DNA from: Candidatus Nomurabacteria bacterium CG_4_10_14_0_2_um_filter_30_12
GTDB taxonomy: Bacteria; Patescibacteriota; Minisyncoccia; Phycocordibacterales; UBA9973
Length of the DNA stretch: 29,213 bases
Direction of reading: 5' to 3'
Assembly (NCBI GenBank): GCA_002792755.1
Contig: PFOY01000047.1
Location: 1-29,213 of the forward strand
The notes beneath the pieces are model-generated. The model saw only the letters and a program-made list of their open reading frames with translations, was not told where the DNA came from and searched no databases. Below are positions 7,601 through 13,949 of this stretch, in pieces (within the stretch, counting starts at the first letter, position 1; each line of letters begins with the position of its first letter). The translations under genes and the position numbers were made by a program.

Positions 7601-8710
7601 CTAAAATAGTTTAATTATGTCGTGATAAGTAACAAAAAGCATCAAAATAATTAGAATTACAAAACCTACCATATTTGCACCATTTGCAAATTTTTGATTT
7701 ATTCTAGAACCTTTTATTTTTTCAATAAGTAAAAAAAATAAACGTCCACCATCTAACGCTGGGAATGGCAAAAGATTTATTATTGCTAAATTTACTGAGA
7801 TTAACCCTGCAAAAGACAATAAATATACAAAACCAAATTGATAAGCATCACCTACTATACCTACCATTCCAACAGGTCCTGTAACTGATGAAAAGCTACC
7901 TTTCCCCATTATTCCCTCTTTTATGAGCGTATAAAGCCCTATAACAGTACCTTTTGTCATAGACCAGTCTAGTTTTAATCCTTCCCAAAAAGCTCTTAAA
8001 AAAGGCAATTTAAGGGTTCCTATTTCATCCATTGCTATACCTATAGTAGGATTTTCATCTAAAGAACTTTTGGTAGGTGTTATTTTAGCAATATGAGCAA
8101 TATTTGAGTCTGAATTACTTCCTCTTACATAAGCAATTTCAATCTCTTTCTCTCCATGAGAAATTATAAAAGATTTCAATACATCTGGATTAATTTCTTT
8201 AATAAAATCATTTCTGTTTTGAATTGAAATTATTTTGTCTCCAGATTTTAATCCTCCTTTTTCAGCTGGTGAATCAGCTAAAACGGAAACCACGACCAAA
8301 TATGCATTTGAAACTTCATACCCTTCTGGTTCACTTCCGACTGAAGTAGGAAGACCTGAAATAAAACCAATAGAAAATAAAATCCATGCAAGTAAAAAAT
8401 TAGCAAAAACTCCTGCAAATAATACTATGGCTTGTTTATATTTTGGTTTATTTACAAAACTTCTAGAAGAATCAGGCCCAGAGGTATTTTCCTCATCAGG
8501 ATTCTCGCCAAAAATTTTTACGAATCCACCGATTGGTAAAAGATTAATACTATATTCTGTCTCCCCTCTTTTAACAGAAAATAATTTAGGAGGAAAACCA
8601 AAACCAAATTCATCAACTCTTATTCCAAAAAACTTTGCAGTAGAAAAATGTCCAAATTCGTGAACTAAAACTAAAACTAATAAAATTACAACGAAAATTA
8701 ATATATTCAT
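7601..8710 (-). CDS. rseP: Site-2 intramembrane zinc metalloprotease, RseP family
   Basis: An M50 protease that cuts transmembrane substrates inside the membrane, in other bacteria anti-sigma factors and leftover signal peptides. It has an N-terminal helix with the zinc motif HEFGH, a single periplasmic PDZ domain in the middle (VVVSVLADSPAEKGGLKSGDKI), and a C-terminal core with the third zinc ligand in LLPFPALDGGRL. At about 370 residues it is shorter than the two-PDZ E. coli RseP (about 450) and close to Gram-positive one-PDZ forms. The ATG at 8710 (MNILIFVV) is preferred: the frame can also open at a TTG at 8722, but that overlaps frr. Its substrate is unknown. Confidence 0.92.
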   Translation of the reverse strand: MNILIFVVILLVLVLVHEFGHFSTAKFFGIRVDEFGFGFPPKLFSVKRGETEYSINLLPIGGFVKIFGENPDEENTSGPDSSRSFVNKPKYKQAIVLFAGVFANFLLAWILFSIGFISGLPTSVGSEPEGYEVSNAYLVVVSVLADSPAEKGGLKSGDKIISIQNRNDFIKEINPDVLKSFIISHGEKEIEIAYVRGSNSDSNIAHIAKITPTKSSLDENPTIGIAMDEIGTLKLPFLRAFWEGLKLDWSMTKGTVIGLYTLIKEGIMGKGSFSSVTGPVGMVGIVGDAYQFGFVYLLSFAGLISVNLAIINLLPFPALDGGRLFFLLIEKIKGSRINQKFANGANMVGFVILIILMLFVTYHDIIKLF

Positions 8711-8714
8711 AATA

Positions 8715-9266
8715 TTATCCAATTACTTCTTTTTCTTTTTTTTTAAAAACATCTTCCAGCTTTTGATTTATTTCATCTATCGTTTTTTGTAAATCTTCTT
8801 TTGCTTTAAATTTCTCATCTTCTGTGATCTGACCATCTTTTTCTAGTTTTTGAATTTCATCCCAAATTCTTTCACGTTCCTTGCGTACTGTTATTCTACT
8901 TTCTTCTAATTTTTCTTTTAAAACTTTCACGAGAGTTTGTCTCGTCTCTGTCGTTAATTGTGGAAAAATAACTCTTATACCTCCACCATCTACAGCTACA
9001 GATAATCCTAGATTAGAAGATATTATAACTTTTTCAATTTCTTTAATTTGATTTTTATCCCAAGGAATGATGCGAAGAGTTTTCGGATCTTCAATAGAAA
9101 CTGAAGCAATATTTTTTAATGGAACACGTGAACCATATGATTCTACAGATACACTATCGAGTATCATAGGTGATGCACGACCAATATTTAGTTGACTATA
9201 TCCTTTACCTAAATATTCTGCTATTTTATTTATTTCTAATTTAAAATTTGAAAAATTATATTGCAT
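8715..9266 (-). CDS. frr: Ribosome recycling factor
   Basis: RRF splits post-termination ribosomes together with EF-G. The 183-residue length is normal. It has a three-helix bundle with an inserted beta domain, and the family signatures GRASPMILDSVSVESYGSRVPLKNIASV, IEDPKTLRIIPWDK and the C-terminal RKERERIWDEIQKLEKDG region are in order (quoted here across adjacent motif blocks). It is usually next to pyrH or tsf; here it sits between the delta'-like gene and rseP, ending 4 nt before the rseP ATG. A TGnTATGAT extended -10 lies 8 nt before the ATG, so frr may have its own transcript with a 2-nt leader, as well as readthrough from mreB. Confidence 0.97.
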   Translation of the reverse strand: MQYNFSNFKLEINKIAEYLGKGYSQLNIGRASPMILDSVSVESYGSRVPLKNIASVSIEDPKTLRIIPWDKNQIKEIEKVIISSNLGLSVAVDGGGIRVIFPQLTTETRQTLVKVLKEKLEESRITVRKERERIWDEIQKLEKDGQITEDEKFKAKEDLQKTIDEINQKLEDVFKKKEKEVIG

Positions 9267-9297
9267 ATCTATATATCATATCATTTAATGATAAAAT

Positions 9298-10062
9298 TTA
9301 AAAATTAGGTATTTTAAGTGCAATAGATTCCATTAAATTTTTTACAGAAGAACCTGGTTGATTGATAAATTCACGAATTTTAAAAATATGAGCAAAACAA
9401 AGTTGTAATGAATTTTGAACGGTGTGGGTCCTAACCGGTATTCCGGGAAGGGTTAAGCCGGAAAAATTTATTACAATTTTATTTTGCAAAGAAAATTCAA
9501 GTGCATTTAGGAATCTTAATGCTTTTGCACGAGTACTTTGTATTTGAATAGATGAATCTTCTTCATCCTCATTTTCTTCTTCTACTAATAATTCTTTAAT
9601 GAAATCTAATCTATTTTTTAGTGGCATTAAAATAAATTTTTCTGCATATTTTAATTCTTCCACTAATAAGTTTGACTTTATTTGAATTAAATAAAATCTA
9701 GATAGTAAAGTTTTTAATAAAATATTTTTATTAGGCACAATTAAAAAAAAATGAGTATTTTCTATTGGTTCTTCAAATATCTTAAGTAAAGTATTTTGAG
9801 CTTCTAATAAAAAATTATTAGCAGAAATTAAAATTATTTTTTTACCTAAAGAAAAACTTTTTTCATATTGTATAGATTTTAGATTATGAGCATCATCAAT
9901 TTTAAAAGAATCAAAAGACATATAATAAAAATCTGGATTATTAGCAGTTTTAACACCTAGATCTTCTAAAAATTTAAAAATTTCAGGTATAATCTCATCT
10001 CTTACACCTTCTATTAAATATGCATGGTGTAAATTATTTTTATCTAAATGTTGTGAAATCAT
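9298..10062 (-). CDS. holB: DNA polymerase III delta'-like clamp-loader subunit with palindromic insert
   Basis: This matches the AAA+-like clamp-loader subunit delta'. It has no P-loop Lys-Thr (EGVRDEI where a GxxGxGK would be), as expected for non-ATPase delta'. It carries the diagnostic NTLLKIFEEPIENTHFFLIV (about 110-129) followed by the sensor motif LLSRF. Total length is 254 residues, shorter than the usual ~300. Residues about 192-224 are encoded by a 96-nt stem-loop insert (core NFSGLTLPGIPVRTHTVQNS) that is unrelated to clamp loaders and recurs twice in the FAD oxidase gene. It falls in the C-terminal helical domain, and the frame continues normally into LCFAHIFKIREF. The ATG at 10062 lies at the end of a heptad repeat. 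The gene is probably cotranscribed behind mreB. Confidence 0.82.
   Translation of the reverse strand: MISQHLDKNNLHHAYLIEGVRDEIIPEIFKFLEDLGVKTANNPDFYYMSFDSFKIDDAHNLKSIQYEKSFSLGKKIILISANNFLLEAQNTLLKIFEEPIENTHFFLIVPNKNILLKTLLSRFYLIQIKSNLLVEELKYAEKFILMPLKNRLDFIKELLVEEENEDEEDSSIQIQSTRAKALRFLNALEFSLQNKIVINFSGLTLPGIPVRTHTVQNSLQLCFAHIFKIREFINQPGSSVKNLMESIALKIPNF
9392..9487 (-). repeat. In-frame palindromic element, copy 1 (in holB)
   Basis: A 58-bp GC-rich core (9411-9468) is shared with copies 2 and 3. It is enclosed by 19-bp arms 9392-9410 and 9469-9487 that are complementary at 16 of 19 positions (shared block ATTACAA / TTGTAAT, plus GCAAAA / TTTTGC) but share no sequence with the arms of other copies. 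Including the AATTTT/AAAATT core ends, the stem is about 25 bp. The whole 96-nt unit equals 32 codons and is read in the same frame as the other copies. It has an internal CCGG-aata-CCGG hairpin. Confidence 0.9.
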
Positions 10063-10110
10063 AGACTTTAGACTTTAGGCTTTAGCTAGTTTCCTAGTGC
10101 CTAGTTGCCT
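10063..10110. repeat. Heptad-periodic hairpin repeat, mreB/holB junction
   Basis: On the minus strand the whole spacer runs in 7-nt steps: CTAGGCA, CTAGGAA, CTAGCTA, AAGCCTA, AAGTCTA, AAGTCTA, then TG. The first half carries TAGGC and the second half GCCTA, so the halves can pair. The repeat supplies both the mreB stop (TAG) and the holB start (CTATG). A close relative lies at 20288-20357. Confidence 0.8.
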
Positions 10111-11122
10111 ATTTTTTACTTAAAACTGTTTTTTTATAAACATCCAAATGTTCTAATGCTAGGCCAGTACCTTTCACAACACAAAAGAGAGCATCTTCAG
10201 CAAGCGTAGCTTTTACTCCAGTTTTTCTATAAACTAAATCAGTTAAATTACGTAATTGAGAAGAGCCACCTGTCATAATAATTCCATAGTCAATAATATC
10301 AGATGCAAGCTCAGGAGGAGTTTCTTGCAACACATCTTTAATAGCTTTTATTATTTGTTTTAGTTCTCCATCGATAGCTTTTACTATTTCATTAGTCCCT
10401 ACTTGAGCAGACCTAGGCAACCCTTGTATGAAATCTCTTCCTTTTATTGTAACTTTTAATTCTTCTTCAAGAGAAAGAGCAGCACCAATTTTTATCTTTA
10501 CTTCTTCTGCAGTTCTGTCTCCAATAGCTAAATTAAAAGTTTTTTTAATATAATCAGCGATAGCTTGATCAATTTTATTTCCTGCACATTTTACTGAAGT
10601 GGAAGCGACTATACCTCCTAAAGAAATCACAGCCACATCTGTAGTACCACCACCGATGTCTACAACCATATATCCTTTTGATTCATAAATAGGTATACCT
10701 GCACCTATCGCAGCTAGTATAGGCTCTTTCACTACATAAGCATTTCTAGCACCTGCACGTATTGCTGCTTCTACTACTGCTCTACGTTCTGTAGAGGTGA
10801 CTCCAGCAGGAACAGACACCATAACATCTGGTTTAAAAAGATTAAATTTACCCAGTGCTTTATTTATAAAATAATGAAGCATAGCTTCTGTAACTCTATA
10901 ATCAGCAATGACTCCATCTTTCATAGGACAATAAGTAATTATTGTATCTGGCGTTTTTCCTATCATATCTTTAGCCTCAAAACCTATAGCCAAAATCTTA
11001 TTGTTTTGTAAAGATACAGCGACTACAGAAGGTTCATTTAAAACTATCCCTTTGCCTGGTAAAAATACTAATGTATTTGCTGTTCCTAAATCTATCCCTA
11101 ATTTTCTTGAAAAAATACCCAT
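10109..11122 (-). CDS. mreB: Actin-like rod-shape protein MreB
   Basis: A bacterial actin that forms membrane-bound filaments guiding lateral wall synthesis. It has 337 residues, full length. Nucleotide-binding signatures are clear: phosphate-1 LGIDLGTANTLV (about 8-19), phosphate-2 VVDIGGGTTDVAVISLGG (about 153-170), the adenosine motif GIIMTGGSSQLRNL (about 281-294), and the connector VVKEPILAAIGAG. No mreC, mreD or rodA is adjacent. Instead it heads a string with holB, frr and rseP. Its ATG at 11122 lies 6 nt behind a TGnTATATT box (leaderless), divergent from the leaderless priA promoter in the same 37-nt gap. Its TAG stop is formed inside a heptad repeat. Confidence 0.97.
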   Translation of the reverse strand: MGIFSRKLGIDLGTANTLVFLPGKGIVLNEPSVVAVSLQNNKILAIGFEAKDMIGKTPDTIITYCPMKDGVIADYRVTEAMLHYFINKALGKFNLFKPDVMVSVPAGVTSTERRAVVEAAIRAGARNAYVVKEPILAAIGAGIPIYESKGYMVVDIGGGTTDVAVISLGGIVASTSVKCAGNKIDQAIADYIKKTFNLAIGDRTAEEVKIKIGAALSLEEELKVTIKGRDFIQGLPRSAQVGTNEIVKAIDGELKQIIKAIKDVLQETPPELASDIIDYGIIMTGGSSQLRNLTDLVYRKTGVKATLAEDALFCVVKGTGLALEHLDVYKKTVLSKK

Positions 11123-11159
11123 AAGGTAAATATATCACAAATTATGCTAGAATGAAAAG
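11123..11159. promoter_or_regulatory. Divergent leaderless promoters for mreB and priA
   Basis: Two extended -10 boxes share a 37-bp gap. On the minus strand TGA-TATATT (11134-11129) is followed by 6 nt and the mreB ATG. On the plus strand TGC-TAGAAT (11148-11153) is followed by 6 nt and the priA ATG. Both predicted +1 positions equal the A of ATG. Neither has a good -35, consistent with the extended -10. Confidence 0.7.
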
Positions 11160-13193
11160 ATGAAAATTGTGACAATAATACCACTTCAAAAAGGAATTTT
11201 TAAAACAGATTTGACTTATTTTACGGCAAAAGATATCAAAAATGGAAGCATTGTGAGTGTTCTTGTGCGTAATAAAAAAATTTTAGGCTTAGTAGTTTCT
11301 TGTGAAGATTTGACTAATATGAAATCAGGAATAAAAGAAATGTCTTTTAAGTTAAAAAAAATAAATGAGATAAAAGAACATTCTATCTTTAGAAATGAAT
11401 TTATAGAATCTACACTTTTATTAAGTACTTATTTTGTTTCAAAAAAGAATAGTGGTGTGGTCTCTCTCATACCTTCTATTTTTAGAGAAAAATATGATGA
11501 AATAGTTAAATTTTCTACAAACAATCAATCTGCTTTAAATGAAAACAATAATCCAATCATAAAAAAAATTTTTGATAAAAATATCAAAACAGAAAAGTTA
11601 CTTCTACAAGCTCAGTTAGAAGACCGTATCTCTTATTATAAAACTCTAATTCGTGGACAATTTGCTCTCAAAAAATCTGTTTTCATGGTGTTGCCTACAG
11701 AATATGACATAGAGATATTCTATCAATCTCTTTCAAAAGGTATTGAAAACTTTACTTTTTTTATACATGGAGGACTAAAACCTAAAAAAGTAATAGAACA
11801 ATATAAACAAATAATAAATTTATCTCATGGAGTTTTGATTCTAGGAACTACTCCATTTTTATCTATTCCTCGTACTGATTTAGGAGTAATAATAGTAGAA
11901 CATGAAAGTTCAAATGTTTATAAAATGATTCCAAGACCTCATTTTGATTTACGAATCTTTGCAGAACTTTTTGCTTCAAAAATCAATGCGAAATTTATAT
12001 TAGGAGATACATTATTACGATATGAAACGATAAGTAGGAAAGATACAGATAGTTTTGGTGAAATATATCCTCTATCTTTTAGGACTAATTTCAGTGATAT
12101 AAATATAAAAATAATAAATCCAAACATAGATAAAGATGAGAGAAAAAAAGAAGATGAATCTCAACAAAAAAGTTTAACATCTAAATATAAAATGTTTTCA
12201 GAAGATAATTTAGAAGAAATAAAAAATACATTAGAAAATAAAAAGAATGTATTTATATTCTCATTAAGAAAGGGCCTAGCTACATATACAGTATGTAAAG
12301 ATTGTAATGAAACTATAAATTGTGAGAAATGTTTAGCACCACTTGTGCTTTATCTTACACGTGATGGCAAAAAAAGAATGTTTATTTGTAATAAATGCAA
12401 TATAGAAAAAGATCCTGAAACAAAATGCGACAATTGTGGAAGCTGGAATCTGATACCACTTGGTATAGGAATAGATACAATTTATGAAGAAATAAAAAAT
12501 AAATTCCCTAAAATTAAAATCTTTAAATTAGATAAAGAATCAATAAAAACTGCTACTGCAGCGGAGAAAATAATAAAAGAATTTTCCGTCAAAGGCGGAT
12601 CCGCCTCCGGTAGAGAAGATGTTGGTAAAATATTAATAGGTACAGAAATGACTTTCTTTTATTTAAAAGAAAAAGTTAATTTATCTGTTATTGCTTCTTT
12701 TGATGCTCTTTGGAGTATTCCAAATTACAAAATGAGTGAGAAAATAATTCAGCTTTTACTTTCAATACTTTCTAAAACTGACAGAAAACTCATTATTCAA
12801 ACAAAAAATAAAAAAGATCCTGCTATATTAGCAATTAAATCAGAAAATTTGCTTCCATTTATACGAGAAGAAATACAAGATAGAAAAAATCTCAATTATC
12901 CACCATTTAAAAGATTTATTAAAATTACATACCTGGGAGACAAAGAAGGTTCAATAGAAGCAAAAAAAATATTAGATGAACTTTTTAAAGAATATAATCC
13001 TGATATTTTTAGTGGATTTATTGCAAAAAACAAAAATCAATATGTTACCAACGCCTTAATAAAAATAGACCCTAAAAAGTGGTCTTTACTAGAGCTTTCT
13101 CATAATTCTTCCATAGACCAAAACCTGTTTAATCTACTCTCTTCTCTTCCATTTTCCTATGAAGTATCTGTAGACCCAGAAGATCTACTCTAA
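11160..13193 (+). CDS. priA: PriA-like primosomal protein lacking ATPase motifs
   Basis: It has the overall PriA architecture in 677 residues: an N-terminal DNA-binding domain, a helicase-like core split by the PriA zinc domain, and the C-terminal domain. All eight zinc cysteines are present as CxxC pairs (379/382, 388/391, 410/413, 423/426). The ATPase motifs are lost: the GxTGSGKT position reads LLQAQLEDRISYYKT (148-162), DEEH reads VEHESS (246-251), the motif V lysine of AKG is absent (TEMTFFYLKE), and QVAGRAGR is replaced by LLSILSKTDR. I infer a catalytically dead, structural or restart-loading role. Residues about 476-488 come from a short GC-rich palindrome insert. It is the only long plus-strand gene in the left half and is predicted leaderless. 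Confidence 0.85.
   Translation: MKIVTIIPLQKGIFKTDLTYFTAKDIKNGSIVSVLVRNKKILGLVVSCEDLTNMKSGIKEMSFKLKKINEIKEHSIFRNEFIESTLLLSTYFVSKKNSGVVSLIPSIFREKYDEIVKFSTNNQSALNENNNPIIKKIFDKNIKTEKLLLQAQLEDRISYYKTLIRGQFALKKSVFMVLPTEYDIEIFYQSLSKGIENFTFFIHGGLKPKKVIEQYKQIINLSHGVLILGTTPFLSIPRTDLGVIIVEHESSNVYKMIPRPHFDLRIFAELFASKINAKFILGDTLLRYETISRKDTDSFGEIYPLSFRTNFSDINIKIINPNIDKDERKKEDESQQKSLTSKYKMFSEDNLEEIKNTLENKKNVFIFSLRKGLATYTVCKDCNETINCEKCLAPLVLYLTRDGKKRMFICNKCNIEKDPETKCDNCGSWNLIPLGIGIDTIYEEIKNKFPKIKIFKLDKESIKTATAAEKIIKEFSVKGGSASGREDVGKILIGTEMTFFYLKEKVNLSVIASFDALWSIPNYKMSEKIIQLLLSILSKTDRKLIIQTKNKKDPAILAIKSENLLPFIREEIQDRKNLNYPPFKRFIKITYLGDKEGSIEAKKILDELFKEYNPDIFSGFIAKNKNQYVTNALIKIDPKKWSLLELSHNSSIDQNLFNLLSSLPFSYEVSVDPEDLL
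12586..12618 (+). repeat. GC-rich palindrome inserted in priA
   Basis: The perfect 12-bp palindrome GGCGGATCCGCC (12594-12605), with flanking CCGTCAAA and TCCGG, stands out against roughly 28% GC surroundings. It encodes SVKGGSASGREDV in frame, between the IIKEF and GKILIGTEM blocks that are close together in other PriA proteins. It is a different sequence from the holB/FAD-oxidase element. Confidence 0.6.
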
Positions 13194-13203
13194 AAACTAC
13201 CAT

Positions 13204-13231
13204 TTGACATATAAAATAAAAAGTCTATATT
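13204..13231 (+). promoter_or_regulatory. Sigma70-type promoter of the small gene after priA
   Basis: TTGACA (13204-13209), a 16-nt spacer, then TATATT (13226-13231). The predicted start is about 13238, which leaves a leader of about 23 nt containing a good Shine-Dalgarno. This contrasts with the leaderless promoters elsewhere in the window. Confidence 0.7.
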
Positions 13232-13260
13232 TAAGAAGAAAAAAAGAAAGGAGTGTTCTT

Positions 13261-13554
13261 ATGTATAATTTGTATTTTTTTGTAAATTTTTTATCAGAAG
13301 AAATAAAAACTTTTTCTTTTAACTCTGATGAGCAAGTACTAGAAGAAGTAAGGGGGAAATCTGGTGAACTTTATAAAGAAATTTCGGAAGAAGAAATTTT
13401 GAAAGAAGATTTTCTTTTTTCGAAAAAAGTTTGTTATTTCTTTATTTCAGGGTTTGTTCTAAATAGAACAAATTTTTTTAAAAATAGAATTAATACAAAA
13501 AAAGAAATAAAAAGAAAAGAGCGGGGTCATTATTTTGTAAAAGTAGAGAGGTAA
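13261..13554 (+). CDS. Hypothetical small protein in a stand-alone cassette
   Basis: An unrecognised 97-residue protein. It starts with a hydrophobic stretch (MYNLYFFVNFL), continues with an acidic middle (EEVRGKSGELYKEISEEE), a second hydrophobic patch (VCYFFISGFVL), and a very basic tail (NRINTKKEIKRKERGH). No signal peptide or catalytic motif is clear. The ATG at 13261 is chosen because AAGGAG sits 7 nt upstream, the best Shine-Dalgarno in the window; a longer frame from 13204 would run through the promoter. It has its own TTGACA promoter, and its TAA stop lies inside the terminator stem, so it is an independent unit facing the ncRNA. The basic tail would suit nucleic-acid or membrane-surface binding, but that is a guess. 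Confidence 0.65.
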   Translation: MYNLYFFVNFLSEEIKTFSFNSDEQVLEEVRGKSGELYKEISEEEILKEDFLFSKKVCYFFISGFVLNRTNFFKNRINTKKEIKRKERGHYFVKVER

Positions 13555-13575
13555 TAAACCATTACCTCTCTTTTT
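13546..13575 (+). terminator. Intrinsic terminator after the small cassette gene
   Basis: A 10-bp perfect stem (gagaggtaat / attacctctc), a 5-nt loop and then TTTTT. The stop codon of the small gene is within the 5' arm. Confidence 0.9.
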
Positions 13576-13595
13576 GTTTATCTAATTTTATAATA

Positions 13596-13633
13596 AAAAT
13601 AGAAAGGCCCCACACGTCATAAACATTGGGGCC
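13596..13633 (-). terminator. Terminator of the structured ncRNA
   Basis: Minus strand: GGCCCCA, a 14-nt loop, TGGGGCC, then TTTCTATTTTT. This is a strong GC stem with a T-tract oriented for minus-strand transcription. Confidence 0.85.
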
Positions 13634-13869
13634 GTGGAGTGTTTTTTAAGTTTTCCATATAACACTCACTAACTCTGGAAAACTTTTGGATGACTTCGTC
13701 AATTTTGTCCTACAATTATGTAATTTATATATCTGTCATCCAAGTTTAGTTCATCTGTGATCTAAACTTTTTCTAGATAAATAATGCATAATTGAGCAAG
13801 TTAGACTTTTCCTGCTGGATCGCTGGCTAACTAGCGAATAAATCGAAATCATTAAAAACTGACTTCGTT
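13596..13869 (-). ncRNA. Structured ncRNA of unknown family (~274 nt)
   Basis: A gap of about 395 nt holds no convincing protein gene but has a complete RNA unit on the minus strand: promoter at 13904-13876, transcript from about 13869, terminator at 13596-13633. The predicted RNA contains, in order, stem GCTAGTTAG/CTAACTTGC (8 of 9), stem AAGTTTAG/CTAAACTT (8 bp), stem TTGGATGAC/GTCATCCAA (9 bp), and stem AGTTTTCCA/TGGAAAACT (9 bp). The last stem's loop carries GAGTGTT, which pairs with a downstream AACACTC as a possible pseudoknot. ACGAAGTCA occurs at the 5' end and again in the third stem. A 33-codon ORF (MISIYSLVSQ...) near the 5' end could be a peptide or chance. It lacks the tmRNA tRNA-like ends, the RNase P conserved blocks and the SRP loop. 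The family is not recognised. Confidence 0.65.
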
Positions 13870-13875
13870 ACAAAA

Positions 13876-13904
13876 AGTATAGCATATACCAAACTAAATG
13901 TCAA
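13876..13904 (-). promoter_or_regulatory. Near-consensus promoter of the ncRNA
   Basis: Minus strand: TTGACA (13904-13899), exactly 17 nt, then TATACT (13881-13876) preceded by TGC, an extended -10. This is the best sigma70-type promoter in the window, and no protein gene follows it, which is the main argument for an abundant RNA. Confidence 0.88.
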
Positions 13905-13949
13905 GTAAAAATATTCAAATTAAAGAAAATACTTATAAAATAAGGCTTT

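Noticed and set aside
9392..9487. The elements as insertion sequences or MITEs
   Set aside because: No shared terminal inverted repeats beyond the core, no direct target-site duplications, and arms that are locus-specific, which ordinary transposition does not give.
9392..9487. The elements as self-splicing introns or inteins
   Set aside because: At about 96 nt they are far too short, and no splice-site or intein residues are visible. Translational bypass remains conceivable but has no matched landing codon signal.
10063..10110. Short tandem repeats that could suggest a small CRISPR array
   Set aside because: The units are 7 nt with no spacers, are internally complementary, and have no cas genes nearby.
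13596..13869. tmRNA, RNase P RNA or SRP RNA as identity of the ncRNA
   Set aside because: No tRNA-like paired ends with a CCA region, no RNase P ACAGAA block with a matching P4 strand (only a weak AGGAAAAGTC likeness), and no SRP apical GGAA-loop arrangement.
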